NCBI RefSeq assembly: GCF_001442625.1
Contig: NZ_LMZQ01000007.1
Span: forward strand, 124,001-188,000
Source: Pedobacter ginsenosidimutans
GTDB lineage: Bacteria > Bacteroidota > Bacteroidia > Sphingobacteriales > Sphingobacteriaceae
Direction of reading: 5' to 3'
Length of the DNA: 64,000 bases
This document shows, piece by piece, positions 27,059 to 36,397 of the stretch (the first letter of the stretch is position 1; each line of letters begins with the position of its first letter). The notes beneath the pieces are model-generated. The model did not search any database. It was not told where the DNA came from and saw only the letters and a program-made list of their open reading frames with translations. The translations under genes were made by a program, and so were the position numbers.

Positions 27059-27664
27059 TCATAAAAAAAATATTGTGCTGAGCACAGATAAACATCCACT
27101 CAGTGATAAACCTTTACGGATATGTTTTAGCGACTTTGTAATGCGTTTTTCTACTGTTTTTTCTGAAATATTCAAGAAAGCTGCAATCTGTTTGTAGGTC
27201 ATGCCTTCTTCTCTGCTTAGGCGGAAGGTCTCCTTGCAGTCTTCAGGAAGAGCATTGATAATCTCCGAGAGTAATTCCTGCTGTTCTTTAAACAATAGCG
27301 GGTTATCGGTAATAATATCGGCCGTTACTAAGGCCAGCCGGTTGTAAAAAGCATCATCGTGTTTCTTTTCTCGGACGGCCTGATACACAGCGAAACGCGT
27401 AGCCTGTTGTAAGTAGGCTTTAAGATTGAGGATAACCGCCTCATTTTTCCGGTTCCATAAACTCACAAAAATATCCTGTACAATGTCTTCGGCAGCAATG
27501 GTATTGTTGAGGATGCGGTATGCGGTATGGAAAAGTAATTTCCAGTAGTTGTTATAAATAATGGTAAAGGCGCTCCGGTCTCCTTTTCTAAGCAGTTCAG
27601 TCAACTCGGCATCACTAAAATCGCGGGCTTCGGCCATTAATACCTGGTTATAAAATTGTATCAA
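27059..27664 (-). CDS. RNA polymerase ECF sigma-70 factor
   Basis: It has 201 residues and directs RNA polymerase to the SusCD operon when released from FecR. Region 2 includes IVQDIFVSLWNRK (about 62-74). Region 4 carries the helix-turn-helix YKQIAAFLNISEKTVEKRI (about 160-178). The C-terminus ends in a short hydrophobic stretch (LSGCLSVLSTIFFL), as seen in Bacteroidota ECF factors linked to FecR. Met10 (MAEARDFSDAEL) is an alternative start. It is divergent from the PepSY gene across a 292-bp region with a 12-bp inverted repeat. Confidence 0.93.
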   Translation of the reverse strand: MIQFYNQVLMAEARDFSDAELTELLRKGDRSAFTIIYNNYWKLLFHTAYRILNNTIAAEDIVQDIFVSLWNRKNEAVILNLKAYLQQATRFAVYQAVREKKHDDAFYNRLALVTADIITDNPLLFKEQQELLSEIINALPEDCKETFRLSREEGMTYKQIAAFLNISEKTVEKRITKSLKHIRKGLSLSGCLSVLSTIFFL

Positions 27665-27735
27665 TCAATTTTAGATATTTTTTCCCATTATACTATAAAC
27701 CGTCTGAATTATTTTACAAGAATTAACATAAGCAG

Positions 27736-27764
27736 TTAACATGTTTCATCTGGAAACATGTTAA
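27736..27764. promoter_or_regulatory. 12-bp perfect inverted repeat in the sigma/PepSY divergent region
   Basis: TTAACATGTTTC (27736-27747) and GAAACATGTTAA (27753-27764) are separated by ATCTG. The element lies upstream of both divergent genes, so it reads as an operator rather than a terminator. One half-site, AACATGTTTC, recurs at 32768-32777 upstream of the siderophore receptor gene. Confidence 0.5.
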
Positions 27765-27858
27765 AATCATTTACCTGTTAAACTTTGACCAATACTTGAG
27801 CGGATTATTTTCTCGTCAATAACTTTTATAATGATTATACGACATCAAAACCAACAAC

Positions 27859-27881
27859 TTATTTAGACTCATTAAAAATAA
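27859..27881 (+). promoter_or_regulatory. TTATTTAGACT box upstream of the PepSY gene
   Basis: TTATTTAGACT followed by CATTAAAAATAA. The first 11 bases are identical to 32699-32709, which overlaps the predicted transcription start of the TonB receptor gene. It is a candidate binding site for an iron-responsive repressor (Fur or DtxR type); the regulator is inferred from the functions of the two genes. Confidence 0.45.
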
Positions 27882-27956
27882 TTTGGAGGAAAGCATTTAA
27901 AACGATTTCTTTGTAGGCGTAAACAATATTACACAACGAGGATACTACGCTCAAGA

Positions 27957-29528
27957 ATGAAATCAGAAAATACCTCCAAAAAATTAAACTGGGCAAAACA
28001 CCAAAAAAGGTGGTTCGGCAAATGGCATCTTTACCTGGGCATTATTGCCGGAGCAATTGTAGCCTTTGTAGGCGTTACGGGCAGTATCCTGGTTTTTCAG
28101 GATGAGATAGACCGAGCGCTGAACCCTAATCTGTTTGAAGTAATTGCGCAGAAACAAAAAATGCCAATTGAGGATATTGTGCCTTTGATCAGAAAAAATT
28201 ATCCCAGCTTAAAAATTGATTACCTGATGCTTAACAACTTCAAAAATCCCAATGAAGCATATAGCGTTCTGAATTTAAAAAGTGGCGGAGAAGCCTTTAT
28301 TAATCCATATACTGGCAAAACAACTGGTAAAAGAATACACACCAGTTCTTTTATCCATGTGGTTACCGAACTGCACAGAACATTGCTTATTCCTGTAGCA
28401 GGCCGTTACATATGCGGTCTGGCTTCACTCTGTCTTTTAATTTTAACCATTTCGGGCTTGCGCTTATGGATCCCAAAAAAATGGAAGCAGCTAAAATCGG
28501 CACTTACAGTAAGGTTTAGCGGCTCATTTAAGCGGCAAAATTACGATTGGCACAATTCACTCGGGTTTTACTCCTCTCCCATTGTGGCGATATTGAGCCT
28601 TACCGGTTTTTCGATTACTTTTTCTACGCTTGTTATTCCACTGTTATTTGTGCTTAGCGGGAAATCTCCTCAGGGCGTAGCCACGTTATTGGGTGCAAAA
28701 TCTGCCTGGCATGCACAGGCTGTACCCCTTCCGCTTAAGGATATTGTTGCCGCAGCGAAAGAAAAAATGCCCAACGGTTATATTGGTGGGATTGCTTTTC
28801 CGGCCAACAAAACAGGCACCTACCGTTTAGATGTAGTGAGTGGAAACCTGCCTAAAGTTGGAAAAAGAGAAATGCTTATTGTTGATCAATATACTGGAAA
28901 AGTGTTATTGAACAGCCGGAAGGATTTCCCTAATGTTGGTAATGCTTATCTCAGCTGGTTAACACCAATCCACTATGGAAGCTTTGGTGGCAGGCCCACA
29001 CAGATTATCGCCATTATTGCCGGCTTAATGCCGCTTGCCCTATTTATTACGGGGTTTATTATCTGGTGGCCACGTTATAAGAAACAAAAGAAAGGTAAAA
29101 AACCAAAGACAAATGAAGCTGCTTTGGATGAGGTATTGGGAACTCCGACAGTTGAAAAAGAATTAAAACCAGCGAAAATAAAAACACCGCTGCCAAAATT
29201 GGGCAGATATTTCCTTTTACAGTTTAGATCGGGCTTTAAATATGCCATTGTTATTCTGTTGATCAGTTTTATTATGGGTGCACTCTATGGCCTCCCTTCA
29301 GGAATAATTATCCAGCCAGCCATTTTCGTAGTGGCCTTTAGCTGCGTGATGGTCTGTTTGAATTTTATATGCGCATTGTTGTCAGAAATATTCAATATCC
29401 TTTTTCTACTTCCTTTTAAAAGGGGAAGTCATAGGGTAACCAGGTATTTTGCACTATCAACGGCTTTTCTGATATGTTATTTGGCGGTTTATATGGTGCT
29501 GCTTAATACGGGGCTTGAGGTTTTCTAG
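27957..29528 (+). CDS. PepSY-domain transmembrane protein (iron uptake/reductase type)
   Basis: It has 523 residues with at least four main membrane segments: about 25-45 (YLGIIAGAIVAFVGVTGSIL), about 140-165, about 200-225 and about 345-365. Two more occur near the C-terminus, beyond residue 420. HxH-type residues (HLYLG, HRTLL, HNSLG) fall at membrane edges, where haem or metal could bind. PepSY_TM proteins of this kind often sit next to TonB siderophore receptors and are thought to reduce or release iron at the inner membrane. The receptor gene lies 2.4 kb downstream on the other strand and shares an upstream motif. Confidence 0.85.
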   Translation: MKSENTSKKLNWAKHQKRWFGKWHLYLGIIAGAIVAFVGVTGSILVFQDEIDRALNPNLFEVIAQKQKMPIEDIVPLIRKNYPSLKIDYLMLNNFKNPNEAYSVLNLKSGGEAFINPYTGKTTGKRIHTSSFIHVVTELHRTLLIPVAGRYICGLASLCLLILTISGLRLWIPKKWKQLKSALTVRFSGSFKRQNYDWHNSLGFYSSPIVAILSLTGFSITFSTLVIPLLFVLSGKSPQGVATLLGAKSAWHAQAVPLPLKDIVAAAKEKMPNGYIGGIAFPANKTGTYRLDVVSGNLPKVGKREMLIVDQYTGKVLLNSRKDFPNVGNAYLSWLTPIHYGSFGGRPTQIIAIIAGLMPLALFITGFIIWWPRYKKQKKGKKPKTNEAALDEVLGTPTVEKELKPAKIKTPLPKLGRYFLLQFRSGFKYAIVILLISFIMGALYGLPSGIIIQPAIFVVAFSCVMVCLNFICALLSEIFNILFLLPFKRGSHRVTRYFALSTAFLICYLAVYMVLLNTGLEVF

Positions 29529-29601
29529 TGTGAAGCTTCGGCACGCTCTTACAGTTAGATGGTAACATCTGACAACATGTACATTTGATAACAGGTAGCG
29601 G

Positions 29602-30054
29602 TTATTTCTTCAGTATAAAATCTTTTAGCTGTTTTTCAAACTTCCCGCTAGAGAACGTTTCGTCGCTATTGATGCTTTTTTTACTGCTTTTACCAGGCGT
29701 AACATTAACCAAAGTACATGAAACCCTAGTTTTGGCAGCAGTCATTTTTTCTATATTGATCAGCCATAAACTTGTTATCATTGCTTTTACCGGCTTGTTT
29801 TTATACTTTACAATGAGGTAATTTTTCTGATTAGCCGAGGGATATACTTCATCTTTTATTGAAATAGTGGTCGTAAAAAGCCGATCATCTTTTATGGCAT
29901 CAAAAGGCCCATCTTTTGATAAAGCGCTTTGAAGTTTACTAACCAGGTTGATCACCTCGTCTCTATTCTTATCAACAACAAAAGATATTTTTTGCGCCTT
30001 TGCCAGCGATAAGTTCAATAAAAATAAACAGATTAAGAATAGTTTGATTTTCAT
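29602..30054 (-). CDS. Small secreted protein of unknown function
   Basis: It has 150 residues, with a clear signal peptide (MKIKLFLICLFLLNLSLAKA, cleaved near residue 20). The mature part is basic, with KKSINSDETFSSGKFEKQLK near the end. I do not recognise a domain. The pattern of a small beta-rich secreted protein with a conserved-looking hydrophobic core (YLIVKYKNKPVKAMITSLWL) recalls the DUF4468-type group, but this is only an impression. It lies between the PepSY gene and the TonB receptor, so a part in iron uptake is possible. Confidence 0.7.
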   Translation of the reverse strand: MKIKLFLICLFLLNLSLAKAQKISFVVDKNRDEVINLVSKLQSALSKDGPFDAIKDDRLFTTTISIKDEVYPSANQKNYLIVKYKNKPVKAMITSLWLINIEKMTAAKTRVSCTLVNVTPGKSSKKSINSDETFSSGKFEKQLKDFILKK

Positions 30055-30394
30055 ATATAAATCTTTTTAAAACAGTGAAGCTAAAATCATTAAGAGGTCT
30101 CCAAGATACAGATTAGTTATGGTTTCAGTACCGGTATCAGTCGCCAAGAATTAGAGTCTAATAAAAAAAGAGCCGCACGCACTGTTTGCTCAGTAATTAG
30201 CATTACGAACGAAAAGTTTTTAAAGAATGTCTTCATAGAAATATTTCAAACAGAAAAGGGCCTGTACTATGGATTAAAATCACCATGATACAGACCCGGA
30301 TACAACTATTATTTCTTTTTCAATCCCTTATCAGGAATCCTTAATATTTAAAATACTTTTCTCACTTAAAAAAAATATGATAGGTGAAACAAAT
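30055..30394. other. Non-coding gap between the secreted protein and the TonB receptor genes
   Basis: About 340 bp with no ORF that I can support and no clear terminator or repeat. It is moderately AT-rich. Confidence 0.5.
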
Positions 30395-32686
30395 TTAAAA
30401 TCTGAAAGAAAAATTAGCCACAAAGTTTCTGGTAAATTGCGGGTTTCCTACTAAATCCCAATATTCTACATTGGTGATGTTGTTTAGTTTAAAGCCAAAT
30501 TTCCATTTTTCTTTTTGGTAAGAAACAGCGGCATTAATAATATGATAGGCTGGAATGGTATAAGTATTGCTGGAATTCAAATAGGAATCGCCAACGTAGT
30601 TTCCTCCAAAACCCAGCCCGATGCCTTTAATATTCTGCAATGGTAACTGATAACTTAACCAATAATTAACGATGTGTTTGGGTGCCTGTGTGGCGTATTT
30701 ACCTTCATAAACATCGGCCTTAACATACTTATTTTCGTTAAATCCATACCCTGCCACAATATTAAGACCAGTAAAAGGATTTGCAGTAAGTTCTACTTCG
30801 ACACCCTTGCTCACCTGCTGGCCATCCTGAAAACTAAACAGGGCATTATCCGTACGTAAAGCATTGTCAATATCAATATAATAATAACTGATGCTTCCGC
30901 CGAGTTTACCTTCAGGCAGTTCAGCTTTTACCCCTCCTTCCAATTGATTGGCAAATACCGGTTTTGGTTTAAAAAGACTCCCATCAGGCTGTTCAAGTGG
31001 TCCCTGATTTTGAAAACCATTCATGAAGTTTCCAAACAAAGATACCTGGTCTTTAACCAGTTGATAAACAACTCCGAACTTAGGAGAAAGAGATGGCTGA
31101 ACAAAACCTCCTTCATAGGTTTGCTTAAAACGATCAAAACGCAAACTTAACATCGTCGACAAACGGTCAGTCCAGTTGATTACATCAGAAGCATATAAAC
31201 CAAAAGCATTTCCTCCATAGGCATCATTTGATGTAGGTATTGAATTATCGGCCAAAAGGCTGGTTACCCTACTCAAGCCTGATTTTTCAAAAGGTTGGTT
31301 AATGTTTATTTTATCAAGCGGAAGGGCTTTGTAGGTAAGTGTTTCATCATTATATTCGAAACTAGCGCCAATCAACAGGTTATGGTGAAACCTGCCAGTA
31401 CTGAACTTACCATTGAAATTTTGCTGGATATTGGCATAAGTTCTTTCTCTCGGGCCAAAATGCCTGATGCTTGTTGAAGCCGTGTCAGCGTTGATCCATT
31501 CCACGTAAGGTTGATAGCTGTGGTTTAAAAATTCATTTACGTGGGATACACCAGTTGTTGATGTCCAGTTTTTACTGATCTGATATTTGGCCTGTCCAAA
31601 ATATTTTGTGGCTTCAGCGTCGCTGAGCAGATCATTTTGAAAGAAAGACTTCTTAAAGCCCACTGGAATATCCCTGGCCGATTTAAAAGGCACTTCATCC
31701 CCAAAAAGCAAGGTGTAAGCTAAACGGTTTGCGTTACTGTTAAAATATTCAAAATCAAATAAGAACGAAAGACGTTCGCTGGCCTGGTAAGAAAGACTGG
31801 GACTAATCACATACCTTTTATTTTTACCATATTCGCTTGAACTGTTCTGCTGGTGTTTTACTGCATTGAACCTTAACAGTACTGTTTTCTCTTTATTTAG
31901 CGGTGTATTGAGATCAATAGTAGCACGGCTTAAATCGAAGCTTCCCATGCTATAATCTACCTCACCACCAAAACCCGCATAAGGTTTCTTGGTTACCAGA
32001 TTTATAGCACCACCAAAAGTAGCCACCTGAGCGCCAAAAAGCGTACCTGATGGGCCTTTAATCAATTCTACCCGTTCAAGATTCGCTATTTCCGTCCCCG
32101 TCCGGTAAACAGAGGTAGCCATTCCGTTTCTGGCGTAATCAAAATTGGTAAAGCCCCTAAATAATACCGCAAAACTTCCTGTCACATATTCTGTTGGCAC
32201 AACTCCTGGCGCAGCCCTAAATACCTCCTTAACATCAGTCATCAGTTGCTCTTTAATTAACGCCTTTCCCACAACATTATATACTTGTGGATTTTCGAGA
32301 TTTTTTAAAGGCATGCGGGCAACATAATCGGTTTCTTTAGTTTGCCGGCCATTGCTGTTTACAACAACCTCCTGCAATTGCTGCTTGTCTTCAACCAGCG
32401 TAAAATTAATAACGGTGGTTTCACCTGCTTTTATCGTTATTGTACTTTTTTGTGTAAGAAGTCCTGTGAAACTTGCGGTTAAGGTATAAGATCCTGCAGC
32501 AACTCTGTTTATTGTATAATGGCCTGCCTCGTTTACTACTGCAGCCTTATTTGTTCCTGCCAGAACAACATTTACAAATTCTGCCGGTTTACCATCTGAA
32601 GTAGTAACCGTACCCTTAATCGTACCTGTTTGGGCAAAAGCCTGCACCGATAAGACCGTTAAAAATAAAGTTAGAAATTTAAACAT
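30395..32686 (-). CDS. TonB-dependent siderophore receptor
   Basis: Outer-membrane importer of 763 residues. A signal peptide (about 1-18) precedes a CarboxypepD_reg-like domain (about 20-110, starting GTIKGTVTTSDGKPAEFVNV). The plug follows, with VFRAAPGVVPTEYVTGSFAV, IANLERVELIKGPSGTLFGA and GGAINLVTKKP, the pattern of FhuA/FpvA-like siderophore receptors. The barrel ends NFVANFSFRF with the terminal Phe. The promoter carries a TAnnTTTG element and a TAGACT box placed to block it, which fits iron repression. The siderophore type cannot be told from sequence. Confidence 0.92.
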   Translation of the reverse strand: MFKFLTLFLTVLSVQAFAQTGTIKGTVTTSDGKPAEFVNVVLAGTNKAAVVNEAGHYTINRVAAGSYTLTASFTGLLTQKSTITIKAGETTVINFTLVEDKQQLQEVVVNSNGRQTKETDYVARMPLKNLENPQVYNVVGKALIKEQLMTDVKEVFRAAPGVVPTEYVTGSFAVLFRGFTNFDYARNGMATSVYRTGTEIANLERVELIKGPSGTLFGAQVATFGGAINLVTKKPYAGFGGEVDYSMGSFDLSRATIDLNTPLNKEKTVLLRFNAVKHQQNSSSEYGKNKRYVISPSLSYQASERLSFLFDFEYFNSNANRLAYTLLFGDEVPFKSARDIPVGFKKSFFQNDLLSDAEATKYFGQAKYQISKNWTSTTGVSHVNEFLNHSYQPYVEWINADTASTSIRHFGPRERTYANIQQNFNGKFSTGRFHHNLLIGASFEYNDETLTYKALPLDKININQPFEKSGLSRVTSLLADNSIPTSNDAYGGNAFGLYASDVINWTDRLSTMLSLRFDRFKQTYEGGFVQPSLSPKFGVVYQLVKDQVSLFGNFMNGFQNQGPLEQPDGSLFKPKPVFANQLEGGVKAELPEGKLGGSISYYYIDIDNALRTDNALFSFQDGQQVSKGVEVELTANPFTGLNIVAGYGFNENKYVKADVYEGKYATQAPKHIVNYWLSYQLPLQNIKGIGLGFGGNYVGDSYLNSSNTYTIPAYHIINAAVSYQKEKWKFGFKLNNITNVEYWDLVGNPQFTRNFVANFSFRF

Positions 32687-32698
32687 GTGAAATTGATT

Positions 32699-32721
32699 TT
32701 ATTTAGACTTAATATAAATAG
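32699..32721 (-). promoter_or_regulatory. TAGACT box over the predicted start of the TonB receptor transcript
   Basis: TTATTTAGACT followed by TAATATAAATAG, matching the box at 27859-27881 in the first 11 bases. It lies just downstream of the -7 element at 32725-32732, where a bound repressor would block initiation. A further TAGACTAAT word, in the opposite orientation, lies at about 32750-32758. Confidence 0.45.
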
Positions 32722-32724
32722 TTG

Positions 32725-32732
32725 CAAATATA
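32725..32732 (-). promoter_or_regulatory. Bacteroidota-type -7 element TATATTTG for the TonB receptor gene
   Basis: The minus strand reads TATATTTG, fitting TAnnTTTG, about 39 bases before the ATG at 32686. No clear TTTG at -33 was seen. Confidence 0.5.
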
Positions 32733-33176
32733 GAAAATAATTAATTCTATAATTAGTCTAGTCAAAAAACATGTTTCACTGATTCATCAATTGATAAAAT
32801 AGCTGGTATTAGTTGCAGAATAACAAAATATAGGTAGAAGGAGTAAAGTAAAAGCCTGCAGCGAAGCCTCCGCCAGTGAATTGAAATGCTTTGAGTTAGT
32901 ATTTTAAAAGCGTAAAAGTCATTGTAATTTATACACCAGTGCGCTAAGGAAAATTATTACAATAGTATTAGGAATTGATAGTAGAGGAAAAGGATTCTGT
33001 TTCTCTCCGGAAATGGCGGTTATGTAACGGCCAGGCATAATTGCCTTCGCATTTTTAATCTATTAGCAGTAAAAATCATTTCTGACGATTAATACTTCTA
33101 AAGGTATCGACGTAGTATACTGGACACAAAAAGGAGTCAGTATCATAAGTCGTGATCCATTCGAACTTGTTAACAG

Positions 33177-33202
33177 GTCCTTCGACAGGCTCAGGATGAC
33201 AA
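33177..33202. repeat. Dispersed CCTTCGACAGGCTCAGGATGAC word
   Basis: CCTTCGACAGGCTCAGGATG is a familiar dispersed intergenic word in Bacteroidota and other bacteria; its minus-strand translation gives the spurious peptide VILSLSKD. A second partial copy (CCTTCGACAGGCTATCA) lies at about 33283-33299. The surrounding 32780-33490 holds no gene that I can support. Confidence 0.6.
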
Positions 33203-33321
33203 TTACATTAGAACTTGTCACGTTGTCCAAAGGATTCCTAAGGAGAGCTTTTCCAAACGTATTGCGAGGCATTTAAACGCCCCTTCGACAGGCTATCATT
33301 GACAGATTCATGTAGAAAGGT

Positions 33322-33431
33322 CGTCATTGCGAGGAACGAAGCAATCTTAATGCGCACGCTGGTAGCGATCGTTGTAAGATTGCTTCGTCGGCTGAAAAAG
33401 CCTTCTCGCATCCGATAGCTATCGGATGACG
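33322..33431. repeat. Dispersed inverted-repeat element CGTCATTGCGAGGAACGAAG ... ATGACG
   Basis: Inner arms GAACGAAGCAATCTTA (33335-33350) and TAAGATTGCTTCGTC (33375-33389) flank a central segment. CATCCGATAGCTATCGGATG at 33409-33428 is a perfect 20-bp palindrome. Outer arms CGTCAT and ATGACG close the structure. A short form of the family sits after ftsW at 6691-6723. No ORF is present. Confidence 0.75.
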
Positions 33432-33491
33432 ATTTTTCGAAGCATAATCACTGCAAAAACACCTCTGTACAGCCTCTCCTATAAGAGATAA

Positions 33492-34466
33492 TTATTTCGC
33501 CGGTGTAATTACAATTTTCCGGTATTCGATCGGTTCGTGATCTCCCTGAAGATAAATAGGCCCGGGCTCTCCCTCATTACTATCCAATGCTCCTCCGGTA
33601 ATGCCCGGAATTTCCTGGTTACTGATGATGGTTTTACCATTGGCTACTACTGTTACCAAACGGCCAACAAGGGTAATATCGTAGCTCTGCCATTCATCGG
33701 GGCCAAGCGTAACCATTTCATTGGCAGTTAAAAATCCATAAATACCACCGAATAGTACGCTATTAGGATGCGCATCTTTTTTGCTATCTTCAATCTGCAC
33801 CTCGTAACGGCCTCTTAAGTATACCCCACTGTTTCCTCCCTTGGCATATTTAAATTCTACGTGGAGTTTAAAATCATTATACTTCTGTTCAGAGATCAGA
33901 TTTGAACCCGCTTTCGGACTGGTTAAAATACCGTTTTTCACGATCCATTGGTTTTGCCCATTGGTTTTCCAGCCAGACAGATCCTTGCCATTGAACAAAT
34001 TGACAGGTTTGCCCCAAACTGGTGCTGCCGTTCTTTTCAGGTAAGGTGCCTTAACACCTTTCCAGTTATATTGTTTACCATTGCAATCTGTCATTGTTCC
34101 TTGAATTCCGGCATCGGCTACAATGCCATCAATAATCAGATTCGAGGTACCGCTTTCCCATTGCGGCGGGATTTCGAACCTAAACTTTCCATTATCAAAC
34201 TTTACTTCCGATACCGGACGCGCACTACCGGCAGTAGATACAAAGTACCCCACTAAAGTTTTAAAACCCGATAGTTTTACTTCCAACCAGGCAGGCGCCG
34301 GTTTTCCGTTTACATCAACTGTAATGTCCCATCTGCCAATCAATGCTGCAGGCTCAACAGCAAGTTTAGTGTTATCCGGTATCGTTAGTGATGCAGCAAA
34401 CGTTTTTTGAAACAGACCTGCAAGGAGCAGATAGCTTATACTGAATAAAAAGATTTTTTTTCTCAT
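33492..34466 (-). CDS. Secreted DUF1080 (3-keto-disaccharide hydrolase-like) protein
   Basis: It has 324 residues with a signal peptide (about 1-24, ending KTFAA). The C-terminal half (about 150-322) is a DUF1080 laminin-G-like fold. It starts with LFNGKDLSGWKTNGQNQWIV and includes FKLHVEFKYAKGGNSGVYLRG and the conserved EVQIED. Members of this family include hydrolases of 3-keto-disaccharides. The N-terminal half (about 38-145) resembles a lipocalin-like or TIGR-type domain seen in the same proteins, which I cannot name firmly. It stands alone on the minus strand. Confidence 0.85.
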   Translation of the reverse strand: MRKKIFLFSISYLLLAGLFQKTFAASLTIPDNTKLAVEPAALIGRWDITVDVNGKPAPAWLEVKLSGFKTLVGYFVSTAGSARPVSEVKFDNGKFRFEIPPQWESGTSNLIIDGIVADAGIQGTMTDCNGKQYNWKGVKAPYLKRTAAPVWGKPVNLFNGKDLSGWKTNGQNQWIVKNGILTSPKAGSNLISEQKYNDFKLHVEFKYAKGGNSGVYLRGRYEVQIEDSKKDAHPNSVLFGGIYGFLTANEMVTLGPDEWQSYDITLVGRLVTVVANGKTIISNQEIPGITGGALDSNEGEPGPIYLQGDHEPIEYRKIVITPAK

Positions 34467-34689
34467 AGATGTAATTTGATTTATTATATAACTGATGTTT
34501 TATAACACAAGACCACCACTAAGTTACAGGCCAAGGTAAATTGCCAGTAAGGTATGACTTATTTGTTTTAAGCACAAGTAGCGCTTAGCTCCTGCACAGT
34601 ATCGTTACATGATATGCTATACTCTTATAATGATAAGTCTTAAAAAAACATGTGTGCTAAACCAAGTGCCAAACTGTGTGAGTTGAAAT

Positions 34690-34734
34690 CATCTAAAAAT
34701 AAAGGCCCCTGCAAATTGATTTGCAAGGACCTCG
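34690..34734 (-). terminator. Rho-independent terminator after pgk
   Basis: On the minus strand AGGTCCTTGCAAAT pairs with ATTTGCAGGGGCCT (14-bp stem with G-U and one mismatch), followed by TTATTTTTAG. It lies 20-60 bases beyond the pgk stop codon. Confidence 0.75.
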
Positions 34735-34754
34735 TTTATGTTAAGATTTGTATT

Positions 34755-35948
34755 TTATCCATTAATGGCTTTAACACCTGGCAATTCTTTACCTTCCATA
34801 TATTCAAGCAAAGCACCACCACCGGTAGAAACATAACTTACTTCATCTTCCATACCGAATTTTGCTATCGCTGCAGCAGAATCGCCACCACCGATTAAAG
34901 AGAATGCGCCGTTATCTTTGGTTGCAGCTACAACTGCTTCTGCAACAGCTTTAGTACCTACCTGGAAACTTTCCATTTCGAAAACACCCATCGGGCCGTT
35001 CCACAACAAGGTTTTAGAATTTTTAATTATATCCTGAAACAAGGCAACCGATTTTGGACCGATATCCAGTCCCATCCAATCTGCCGGGATCTGACCAGAG
35101 TCTACATCCTTTTTATCGGCATCGTTTGCAAATTTATCAGCAATTACCGTATCTACAGGTAAAATCAGATTTACACCTTTTGCTTTTGCTTTCTCGATCA
35201 GTTCTAAAGAAAGTGCTTGTTTATCAGCTTCTAATAATGAGGTACCGATTTCTCCACCCTGTGCTTTAGCAAAAGTGTAAGCCATACCACCACCAATAAT
35301 CAGGTTATCTACCTTATCCAGCAATTTCTCGATCAAAAGAATTTTATCAGATACTTTAGCACCGCCCATAATTGCAGTAAAAGGTCTTTCTGCGTGGTTT
35401 AATATTTTCTCTGCATTTTCTACTTCAGAGGCCATTAAATAACCAAAGTATTTTGCATCTGGAAAAAACTGGGCAATAATTGAAGTTGAAGCATGTGCAC
35501 GGTGAGCAGTACCAAAGGCATCGTTTACATAAACATCGCCTAATTTTGATAATTTCTCTGCAAAGGCAACATCACCTTTTTCTTCTTCTTTGTAAAAACG
35601 AAGATTTTCTAATAATAAAACTTCACCCGGTTTTAAATCAGCTGCCTGTTTTACTGCGCTTTCGCCAATACAATCATCAGCAAACTTAACTTCAACACCA
35701 ACAAGAGCAGATAGATCAGATAAAATGTGTTTTAAAGAATATTTATCGGTAGGGCCATCTTTCGGGCGGCCTAAGTGAGACATTAAAATAACCGCACCAC
35801 CATCTTTTAAGATTTTAGAAATGGTTGGCAAAGCCGCCCTGATTCTTTTATCGTCTGTAATTTTAAATTCGTCATCTAAAGGCACATTAAAATCTACCCT
35901 GATTAATGCTTTTTTATCTTTAAAGTCAAACTGGTCAATTGTATTCAT
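34755..35948 (-). CDS. pgk: Phosphoglycerate kinase
   Basis: Cytoplasmic glycolytic enzyme making ATP and 3-phosphoglycerate from 1,3-bisphosphoglycerate. At 397 residues it has the normal length. The N-terminal [10 protein letters not shown] (17-26) and [11 protein letters not shown] (about 57-67) bind the substrate. Nucleotide-side motifs include [12 protein letters not shown] and the C-terminal IGGGDSAAA and [18 protein letters not shown]. It starts two bases after the GNAT gene, so the two share a transcript. A clear terminator follows. Confidence 0.97.
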   Translation of the reverse strand: MNTIDQFDFKDKKALIRVDFNVPLDDEFKITDDKRIRAALPTISKILKDGGAVILMSHLGRPKDGPTDKYSLKHILSDLSALVGVEVKFADDCIGESAVKQAADLKPGEVLLLENLRFYKEEEKGDVAFAEKLSKLGDVYVNDAFGTAHRAHASTSIIAQFFPDAKYFGYLMASEVENAEKILNHAERPFTAIMGGAKVSDKILLIEKLLDKVDNLIIGGGMAYTFAKAQGGEIGTSLLEADKQALSLELIEKAKAKGVNLILPVDTVIADKFANDADKKDVDSGQIPADWMGLDIGPKSVALFQDIIKNSKTLLWNGPMGVFEMESFQVGTKAVAEAVVAATKDNGAFSLIGGGDSAAAIAKFGMEDEVSYVSTGGGALLEYMEGKELPGVKAING

Positions 35949-35950
35949 GT

Positions 35951-36391
35951 TTAATTATTTTGATTTAAGTTTAATTTCATTTCGTAATGGAAACCGATGC
36001 CAGGGATATCGAACTCTGGCGATTCGGTAGTGAAGCCGATTTTCTTGTAAAAAGCTGCCGCCGTTGAACGGGCATTGCACCATAAATAATCGGTTTTATA
36101 TTCTTTCAGGTACTCAATGGCAAAAGTAACCAGCGCAGCACCATAACCATTTCCAACCGCATCGGGATGGGTGGCCATGCCCCTAAGCTGATAGCCCTCT
36201 CCTTCTTCCGGAAAAAAATCGTTCCGCATAAATGTGGCTATCGATTTTATTTCTCCATCTTTTAAAAAACCAAGATGAAAGGTATCGTAGGCAAGATCGC
36301 CTTCAAAAATGCATGCTTCGAATGGTTTGCCATTGCGCAAAACCAGGCTTCTTAAAGGCAGTACTTCTTCTGGAAGAATAAATTTGACCAT
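35951..36391 (-). CDS. GNAT-family N-acetyltransferase
   Basis: It has 146 residues. The acetyl-CoA-binding motif A is present as [20 protein letters not shown] (about 68-87), where V-x-x-x-G-x-G-x-A fits the R/Q-x-x-G-x-G/A pattern loosely. An AxxFYKKIGF motif (about 111-120) is typical of motif B. The substrate is unknown. It is co-transcribed with pgk, an unusual pairing. A palindrome resembling a LacI-family operator lies about 57 bp upstream. Confidence 0.85.
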   Translation of the reverse strand: MVKFILPEEVLPLRSLVLRNGKPFEACIFEGDLAYDTFHLGFLKDGEIKSIATFMRNDFFPEEGEGYQLRGMATHPDAVGNGYGAALVTFAIEYLKEYKTDYLWCNARSTAAAFYKKIGFTTESPEFDIPGIGFHYEMKLNLNQNN

Positions 36392-36397
36392 ATTTTT

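Noticed and set aside
33063..33272. Minus-strand ORF of 69 residues
   Set aside because: Its VILSLSKDL segment is the translation of the dispersed CCTTCGACAGGCTCAGGATG word, so this is repeat sequence and not a gene.
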